A model generated the notes under the pieces. The model made no database searches. It was not told the origin of the DNA and was given only the letters and a program-made list of their open reading frames with translations. From Gemmatimonadales bacterium (lineage in GTDB: Bacteria; Gemmatimonadota; Gemmatimonadetes; Gemmatimonadales; GWC2-71-9), in assembly GCA_041390145.1 (NCBI GenBank), contig JAWKQM010000003.1, positions 62,001-126,000 on the forward strand: a stretch of 64,000 nucleotides of DNA, given 5' to 3'. The translations under genes were made by a program, and so were the position numbers. This document shows, piece by piece, positions 58,494-64,000 of the stretch; position 1 is the first letter of the stretch, and each line of letters begins with the position of its first letter.

Positions 58494-58847
58494 GTGGCGA
58501 TCGAAGTGCAGGTCTTCGGGACGAAGAAATGTCAGGACACCCGCAAGGCGCTCCGGTTCTTCGCGGAGCGGCGGGTGAAGACCCACTTCGTGGACCTGCG
58601 GGTGAAGGCCGCGTCGCCGGGTGAATTGCGCCGGTTCGCCCAGAAGTTCGGGGTGGGGGCCCTGGTGGACCGCGAAGGAAAGCGGTTTGCCGAGCTCGGC
58701 CTCCGCAGCGCGGCCCTTTCAGACGAACGCTGGCTGGACCGACTCGCCGACGAACCGACGCTGCTCCGGACCCCCCTGGTGCGGCAACAGCAGCGGCTAA
58801 CCATTGGTCCAGCGGAAGAGACCTGGAAGGAATGGGTGGCGTCGTGA
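58494..58847 (+). CDS. ArsC/Spx-family thioredoxin-fold protein
   Basis: 117 residues from GTG 58494 (an internal GTG 58506 is a possible alternative). The opening VQVFGTKKCQDTRKALRFF has a single Cys where ArsC/YffB proteins have CxxS/C/T; HFVDLRVKAASPGELRRFAQKFG and LVDREGKRFAELGL follow, and LLRTPLV is the late conserved Arg-Thr-Pro block. Reductase or adaptor role unknown. Its stop overlaps the GTG start of the ABC-F gene. Confidence 0.75.
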   Translation: MAIEVQVFGTKKCQDTRKALRFFAERRVKTHFVDLRVKAASPGELRRFAQKFGVGALVDREGKRFAELGLRSAALSDERWLDRLADEPTLLRTPLVRQQQRLTIGPAEETWKEWVAS

Positions 58848-60781
58848 GCCAGTTTTCAGTCTCCGGGCTGGCGGTCGAGTTCGGGGTCACCCGGCTCTTC
58901 GCCGACGCCACCTTCACCATCGAACGGGGCGAGCGCTGGGGTGTGGTGGGTCGGAACGGGACGGGGAAGACCACACTCTTTCGCCTCCTCGCCGGCACCG
59001 CCCAGCCGAGCCGCGGGACCGTCGCCCGGGAATCGGGACTGCGCATCTCGCTCATGGACCAGCACCGTGACTTCGGCGACGCCACGCGGGTGTGGGAGGC
59101 GGCCGCCGGTCCCTTCGCCGAGCTCCTCTCCCTTGAAGTGTCCCTCGCGGAACAGGCCGCCGCCCTCGGCGCCGATCCCTCGGAGGCTGCCCTCGATCGC
59201 TATTCCCGTGACCTCGAACGATTCGAACGCGATGGCGGCTACACCCTTGCCCCCCGCGTGGACGCGGTGCTCCACGGCCTCGGCTTCGACCCGGAGGTGG
59301 CACGGACGCAGGCGGTCGCCACGCTGAGCGGCGGGGAGCGGGGACGTGTCGCCCTCGCCCGCCAGCTCGTGGCGCCCGCGGACGTCCTCCTCCTTGACGA
59401 GCCGACCAACCACCTCGACCTCGACACCACCCGCTGGCTGGAAGACCACCTCCTCGGCCTCGACGCGACGGTCCTCGTCATCAGCCACGACCGGGCATTC
59501 CTGACCCGCCTCTCCAACCGGATCCTGCACTTCGAGGCGAAGACCATCACCGCCTACAAGACCGGCTACAAGGGTTTCCTGGAGCAGCGCGCCGAACGGC
59601 AGCTGTCGCAGCAGCGCGCCTTTGACAAGCAGCGGAAGAACATCGAGGCGGAGGAGGACTTCATCCGGCGAAACATCGCCGGCGGCAACAGCGCCCAGGC
59701 CAAGGGGCGCCGCCGCCGCCTCGAACGGCTCCCGCGGCTCGGCCCACCCCCGGGCGAGGAGGGGAGCATGACCGTCAACTTCCCGCCCGGCGATCGTGGT
59801 GGCGACCAGGTCCTCGTGGCCCAGAACGTCCGGGTCCAGATCGAGGACCGGGTCCTCCTCGACCGCTTCTCGGCGCGCGTCACCCGTGGCGAAGTGGTCG
59901 GCCTTGTCGGTCCAAACGGGGCCGGCAAAACGACCCTCCTCCGCGCCCTACTCGGTGAGCGTCCCCTCAGCGAGGGCGAGCTACGCCTCGGCGATTCGAT
60001 CACCCCCGCCTGGTACCGGCAGGACATGGCCCAGGTGCCCCAGGAGAAATCGCTCTACGACATCACCGCCGACCTCCGCCCCATGTGGAATCGCGGCGCC
60101 ATCCAGGGCCACCTCGGTGCCTTCGGCTTCAGCGGCGACACCGTGCTCCGCCGCGCCAGTTCCCTCTCCGGCGGCGAGCGTGCCCGGATGGCGCTCTCGA
60201 TGATGGTGCTCGAGAACGCCAATCTCCTCATCTTCGACGAGCCCACCAATCACCTCGATGTCGAGTCGATCGAAGTACTGGAGGACGCACTCAGTGCCTG
60301 GGGCGGCAACGTCCTGCTGGTCAGCCATGACCGCGCGTTGCTGGAAGCGTTGGTGACGCGGGTCTGGGTCCTTCATCACGGCCGCATCACCGACTATCCC
60401 GGCACCTTCGTGGAGTGGGAAGAGGCGAGCAGGGAGCGGGAGCACGCCGCCGCGGTCGCCGCGGCGGAGGATGAGTCGAGTCGCCGCGTGGAGGAGCGGA
60501 AGAAGACGCGGCGCGGGGACGATCGCGCGAAGGATGAACGCGTCGCGCTGCGCGCCGCCCGCGAATCGCTCGCAGCTGCCGAGGCGCGGGTGGCGGCCAG
60601 GGGGAAGACCGTCACCGCCTTGAAGGACCAGATGGAAGACCCGGCGCTCTACGCCACCGCCGAGGGTGGCAAACGTGCGGCGCAGTTGGGGAAGAAACTC
60701 GAGGCGTCGCGGAGAGAATTCGAGGCGGCGTTCGCCGCCTGGGAAGCGGCCACCGCCGAGGTCGAGGCGCTCGGTCAGTAG
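58844..60781 (+). CDS. ABC-F family ATPase (Uup-like)
   Basis: 645 residues from GTG 58844. Two ABC domains: Walker A GRNGTGKTTL (near 38) and GPNGAGKTTLL (near 355); signatures LSGGERGRVALARQ and LSGGERARMALS; Walker B VLLLDEPTNHLD and LLIFDEPTNHLD. The linker (about 240-310) is basic, and the C-terminal 110 residues form a coiled coil (ESLAAAEARVAARGK, KKLEASRREFEAAF) like Uup. No membrane domain: such proteins act on ribosomes or DNA. The tail overlaps the convergent amidase by 7 bases. Confidence 0.9.
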   Translation: MSQFSVSGLAVEFGVTRLFADATFTIERGERWGVVGRNGTGKTTLFRLLAGTAQPSRGTVARESGLRISLMDQHRDFGDATRVWEAAAGPFAELLSLEVSLAEQAAALGADPSEAALDRYSRDLERFERDGGYTLAPRVDAVLHGLGFDPEVARTQAVATLSGGERGRVALARQLVAPADVLLLDEPTNHLDLDTTRWLEDHLLGLDATVLVISHDRAFLTRLSNRILHFEAKTITAYKTGYKGFLEQRAERQLSQQRAFDKQRKNIEAEEDFIRRNIAGGNSAQAKGRRRRLERLPRLGPPPGEEGSMTVNFPPGDRGGDQVLVAQNVRVQIEDRVLLDRFSARVTRGEVVGLVGPNGAGKTTLLRALLGERPLSEGELRLGDSITPAWYRQDMAQVPQEKSLYDITADLRPMWNRGAIQGHLGAFGFSGDTVLRRASSLSGGERARMALSMMVLENANLLIFDEPTNHLDVESIEVLEDALSAWGGNVLLVSHDRALLEALVTRVWVLHHGRITDYPGTFVEWEEASREREHAAAVAAAEDESSRRVEERKKTRRGDDRAKDERVALRAARESLAAAEARVAARGKTVTALKDQMEDPALYATAEGGKRAAQLGKKLEASRREFEAAFAAWEAATAEVEALGQ

Positions 60782-62235
60782 CCCGGTGGCGGGCGGAACG
60801 GGCCAAGGATCCGGGAGACGCGGTCCGCCGTGGCCAGCAGGGCGTCGTCTTCCCACCGTCGTCCCACCAATTGTACCCCGACCGGCATCCCGCCCGACGT
60901 CTGGCCCGCCGGCACCGTCAGCACCGGATTGCCCGTCAGGTTGAATGGTGCTGAATACGCGCCGACCGCTGTGGTGTAGGCCACCTTGACCCCGTCGATC
61001 ACGATCGGCTTGCCGGGCCGCATATGCGGAAAGGCAGCGGTCGGCGACACAGGAAGCATCCACGCGTCGAATCGATCGAGGAACCGCTCCAGGGCGGCGA
61101 TCATCTCATCGCGGGCGGCCAGCGCCCGCACGAAGCGCTTCGGGTCCATCGAGAGCCCGCCGCGGAGCCCGCGGGTCCATCGGGTTCGTCCCAGCCCGAA
61201 GTAGGTGCCGTGACGGAGCATCATCCGAATCGGCGCCGGCGTCATCACTCCCATCTCGAACCCGTTGATCTCCCCCCACAATTCCAGTGCGTCCTGAAGG
61301 TCGAAATCCGACGGGCCAACTCGTTCCACCGTGCATCCGGCGGCCTCCAGCGATGCCGCAGCGGCGCGCACCACGTCGGCGGTCTCGCTCGCCACCGGTC
61401 CCTGCGGCAGGGCATCCATCCACGCGATGCGCACCTCGCCGGCGGCCGGCGGCTCCCGCGTCGGGGCGATGGGCGGCACCGGGGGCACCTCGCTGTGGCG
61501 GCCGTCGGGCCCTTCCAGCAGTGTCAGCGCGAGCCGCAGGTCCGCCACGTTCCGGGCAAGCGGCCCGAAGCTCACCATGTGACGAAGCCCGCGAGGCGGG
61601 GCGCCTGGCAACTCGCCATGTCCGGCGCCCGACACGCGATGCTCGGTTGGCTTCAGTCCGAAAACCCCGCAGAAGTGGGCCGGGATCCGGATCGATCCGG
61701 CGGCGTCGCTGCCGATCTCCAGTGGCGTGAGTCCGGCGGCGAGCGCCGCGGCCCCGCCGCCGGTGCTTCCACCCGGTGTCCGGTCGAGGTTCCAGGGATT
61801 GTTGGTGCGGCCGAAAATCGGACTGTCACACTGCCAGTCGTAGCAGAGGAGGGGGACGTTCGTCTTGCCGAGGATGACGGCCCCGGCATCGAGGACGCGC
61901 TGGACCACCGTGGCATTCGTGGTGGAGACGTTGTCGCGGGCCGGCAGGTAGCCGGCGGTGTTCCGCAGCCCCTGCACGTCGAAAATGTCCTTGATCGTGA
62001 CGGGCACGCCGTGCAGCGGTCCCCACGACTCGCCGCGGGCCAGCGCGGCATCGGCGGCAACGGCGCGATCGCGGGCCAGCGGGTTCGGTATGACGACGGC
62101 GTTGATGGAGGGATTCAGCCGCGCCATGCGGGCGGCATGGACGTCGTGGGCCTCGACCGCGCTCAGCTCCCCCTCGCGGATGGCCGCCGCGATCTCGCCG
62201 GCGGTCGCAAACCCTGACCTGAGGTCGGCGGTCAC
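60775..62235 (-). CDS. Amidase (amidase-signature family)
   Basis: 486 residues from GTG 62235, overlapping the upstream stop. The Ser-cisSer-Lys triad is visible: Lys in VTIKDIFDV (about 84), the Gly/Ser loop PGGSTGGGAAALAAG (about 155-170) with cis-Ser, and nucleophile in GSDAAGSIRIPAHFCG (about 178-193). It hydrolyses amides; substrates in this family range from aryl-amides to acyl-amino acids. No GatB/GatC nearby, so it is not likely to be GatA. Coupled to the Mur-ligase-like gene. Confidence 0.88.
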   Translation of the reverse strand: MTADLRSGFATAGEIAAAIREGELSAVEAHDVHAARMARLNPSINAVVIPNPLARDRAVAADAALARGESWGPLHGVPVTIKDIFDVQGLRNTAGYLPARDNVSTTNATVVQRVLDAGAVILGKTNVPLLCYDWQCDSPIFGRTNNPWNLDRTPGGSTGGGAAALAAGLTPLEIGSDAAGSIRIPAHFCGVFGLKPTEHRVSGAGHGELPGAPPRGLRHMVSFGPLARNVADLRLALTLLEGPDGRHSEVPPVPPIAPTREPPAAGEVRIAWMDALPQGPVASETADVVRAAAASLEAAGCTVERVGPSDFDLQDALELWGEINGFEMGVMTPAPIRMMLRHGTYFGLGRTRWTRGLRGGLSMDPKRFVRALAARDEMIAALERFLDRFDAWMLPVSPTAAFPHMRPGKPIVIDGVKVAYTTAVGAYSAPFNLTGNPVLTVPAGQTSGGMPVGVQLVGRRWEDDALLATADRVSRILGPFRPPPGY

Positions 62236-63959
62236 TCCGGAAGCGGCTCCCCCGCGGTCCACTGCCCGGTGGCCAGTCGCTGCAGGTAGCGGAGCACGGT
62301 GTCGCGGTCGGCATGCACGGTCAACAGCAGCAGGTCTCCGTCGCGCGCCCAGCCGAGCGCCTGCCGCGCCGCCTGCAATTCGCCGACGGCCAGGTCGAGC
62401 TGATCGTCCCGCGCGCCGAGCGACCGCAGTTCCGCCAGCAGCATGCCGGAGACTTCCCCTGCGGCGCGCCCGCGAAGGTAGTCCGGCATTTCTTTCACGA
62501 GGACCCGGTCGGGTCTCCCGATCCAGGCGGTGCGCGCCAGCTCGAGGATGGCGTGATCGTCCCGGTCGCCCGCCTGGCCGATGACCACGAGGCGGCGCGT
62601 GGCGGGAAGGGCCTGGGCCATGTCCATGAGGGCGGTGATGCCGTGCGGATTGTGGGCAAAATCCACGAAGAGCCGGATGCCGCCGAATTCGAAGGCGTTG
62701 AGTCGGCCGAGATTTCCCGTGGGGCTGTTCGTGAGGGCGGCAAGGCCCGCGGCGATGGCGGGGTCCGCCAGGCCGAGGAGCGCTCCCACCAGCGACGCGG
62801 CAAGGGCGTTGGCGACGTTGTATCGTGCCGCCCCGCCGACGGTGATGGGGACGCTGCTGAGTGGCGCAATCGAACGCTCCCGCGTTCCCTCGGCGAGCAC
62901 GATCTGGCCGTCACGGACCGTGGCGGTGGGTCCGCCCCTGCGTCGGGCACCGGCCAGGGTGAGGTTGTCGGGATCGAGCGAAAACCAGGCGATGGGCCCG
63001 GCAAACTGCGCCCCGGCGGGCACCAGGGCAGGGTCGTCCGCGTTCAGCACCAGCGGCCGCGTCCCCCCTAGCGCGCGGGCGACGACCAGCTTCGCCTCCG
63101 CGAGGTCGCCAAGGGAATAGACCCCCGATTCACCGAGGTGGTCCTCCGCGATATTGGTGACGACCGCGACCTCGGCGTGGTCAATCGCGAGGCCGCGGCG
63201 GAGCAGTCCACCGCGGGCCGTCTCCAGGACGGCCATCTCCACGCGCCGGTCGCGGAGGAGGCGGCGCGCACCGCCCGGTCCCGAGAAGTCTCCGGCCTCC
63301 AGCAACTCGCCCCCGACCTTCACACCATCGGTGGAGGTGTGCCCGGCCACCAGGCCCGCCGCCGCGATCATTTCGCTCACCAGCCGGGTAACGGTTGTCT
63401 TCCCGTTGCTGCCGGTGATGAGCGCCACCGGAATGTTCCGGAGTGCGGCCCAGTCGACCCTGCCAGGGTCGGGGAGCGCGTCCATCGCCCAGGTCCTCGA
63501 GCCCGCGCCCGTACCGATGGAGGCGGCCTCGTCGTCCCAGAGAAACCGGAGGCCATGGGCCCCGGCCGACTGGTGCAGGGCGAGCAGGGCAGGCTTCCGC
63601 TCCTCCGCGATCAGCGCGGCAAGCCGGGCGTACTCCTCCTCGTCGTCGACCGACTCGCAATGGAACCGGGCCGTCGCCGCCGCCCAGGCCCACTCGTTCA
63701 CCTCGGTGGCGGCGTAGAGAGCGTCGATCGGTGCGGTCATCGCGAGGCTGGCGCCGCCGGGATATCGCCGGACATGCAACGACTCGCCCGCCCATCCCAC
63801 GGCATCGAGGGCGAGCCGCGCCTCTTCCTTCCAGAAGCGGACGAGTTCGTCCGCGGCAGGTTCTGGGAGTTCGACTTCCAGCACCGCACCGGGACGGTCG
63901 GTGACGAGGTTCGGGCCCGTCAGGCGCCGTGAGTCACGGATCGTTGCCGGCAGCAGCAT
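62232..63959 (-). CDS. Mur-ligase family protein (cyanophycin synthetase C-terminal-like)
   Basis: 575 residues. A first 180 residues of unrecognised domain precede the Mur ligase: P-loop ITGSNGKTTVTRL near 193, VLETARGGLLRRGLAIDHAEVAVVTNIAEDHLG (near 255-290), central LVLNADDP, and C-terminal FVDFAHNPHGITALMDM. The ETARGGLLRRG block is distinctive of cyanophycin synthetase ligase domains (CphA) rather than MurC-F. The ATP-grasp half of CphA is not in this polypeptide. It would ligate an amino acid to a peptide or carboxylate. ATG overlaps the stop of an upstream gene. Confidence 0.82.
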   Translation of the reverse strand: MLLPATIRDSRRLTGPNLVTDRPGAVLEVELPEPAADELVRFWKEEARLALDAVGWAGESLHVRRYPGGASLAMTAPIDALYAATEVNEWAWAAATARFHCESVDDEEEYARLAALIAEERKPALLALHQSAGAHGLRFLWDDEAASIGTGAGSRTWAMDALPDPGRVDWAALRNIPVALITGSNGKTTVTRLVSEMIAAAGLVAGHTSTDGVKVGGELLEAGDFSGPGGARRLLRDRRVEMAVLETARGGLLRRGLAIDHAEVAVVTNIAEDHLGESGVYSLGDLAEAKLVVARALGGTRPLVLNADDPALVPAGAQFAGPIAWFSLDPDNLTLAGARRRGGPTATVRDGQIVLAEGTRERSIAPLSSVPITVGGAARYNVANALAASLVGALLGLADPAIAAGLAALTNSPTGNLGRLNAFEFGGIRLFVDFAHNPHGITALMDMAQALPATRRLVVIGQAGDRDDHAILELARTAWIGRPDRVLVKEMPDYLRGRAAGEVSGMLLAELRSLGARDDQLDLAVGELQAARQALGWARDGDLLLLTVHADRDTVLRYLQRLATGQWTAGEPLPE

Positions 63960-64000
63960 CAGTCGTCGGCTTCGCGGACGAGGCGGACGCCCCGCTCGTC
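63959..64000 (-). CDS. 3' end of an upstream gene (cut by window)
   Basis: Thirteen codons encoding DERGVRLVREADD end at a TGA that shares a base with the Mur-ligase-like ATG (TGATG). The coupling suggests a partner in the same operon, conceivably another ligase or CphA-type gene, but nothing in the visible part identifies it. Confidence 0.4.
   Translation of the reverse strand, partial: DERGVRLVREADD

Noticed and set aside
1..64000. CRISPR array or rRNA genes
   Set aside because: No regularly spaced direct repeats of 24-40 bases with unique spacers, and no rRNA-like segments were seen.

Overview
The window is high-GC bacterial DNA with tightly packed, often overlapping genes (many ATGA, GTGA and TAATG junctions) and frequent GTG starts. 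The mix of genes (B12-dependent acyl-CoA mutase, acyl-CoA carboxylase, PQQ-type sugar dehydrogenase remnant, many acyl-CoA enzymes, lipoproteins, an ECF sigma/anti-sigma pair) suits an aerobic heterotroph of the Gemmatimonadota or a similar soil phylum. That taxonomic guess is inference; there is no rRNA in the window.

Layout. 1-5.6 kb: end of aspS, then phoH (with an apparent frameshift), ybeY, two CorC/HlyC-type CBS membrane proteins and mgtE. 5.6-17.2 kb: an acyl-CoA operon with a MeaB-type GTPase, a split B12 mutase (large and small subunits flanking a bacterial eRF1-like gene), an acyl-CoA carboxylase beta subunit, a TPPII-like lipoprotein protease, a split AtuA pair and an enoyl-CoA hydratase. 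The mutase carries isobutyryl-CoA-mutase-type specificity residues rather than methylmalonyl-type ones. 17.3-20.5 kb: recQ, a small membrane protein and a badly frameshifted sugar dehydrogenase. 20.6-25.2 kb: acyl-CoA dehydrogenase, rng with a long leader, rplU, rpmA. 25.2-35.2 kb (minus strand): an aromatic/acyl-CoA catabolic cluster containing a BoxB/PaaA-like diiron oxygenase, three crotonases, 3-hydroxyacyl-CoA dehydrogenase, thiolase and aldehyde dehydrogenase. It is headed by a TetR gene whose promoter contains a perfect palindromic operator. 35.3-36.9 kb: ECF sigma, anti-sigma and a periplasmic protein.

36.9-49.8 kb is a mobile island. It begins in an intact tRNA-Leu(CAA) and ends in a 52-bp near-perfect copy of the tRNA 3' half. 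Its left part is a small integron-like cassette array with one complete and one truncated attC site and no integron integrase. Its right part is a minus-strand, capsid-less phage-like module: tyrosine integrase, terminase large subunit, five small unknown genes, a prim-pol/helicase replicase, an excisionase-like HTH protein and a PD-(D/E)xK protein. About ten GGGGCTAC/GTAGCCCC repeats at the 3' end of the replicase gene look like an iteron origin. The whole resembles a phage satellite.

49.9-64 kb: a secreted HAD phosphatase, a PLP decarboxylase, a sulfur module (HsmA-like; ArsR, SQR-like flavoprotein, TusE-like, DsrE-like), two lower-GC secreted proteins, a Ca/Na antiporter, an ArsC-like protein, an ABC-F ATPase, an amidase and a Mur-ligase/cyanophycin-synthetase-like protein.
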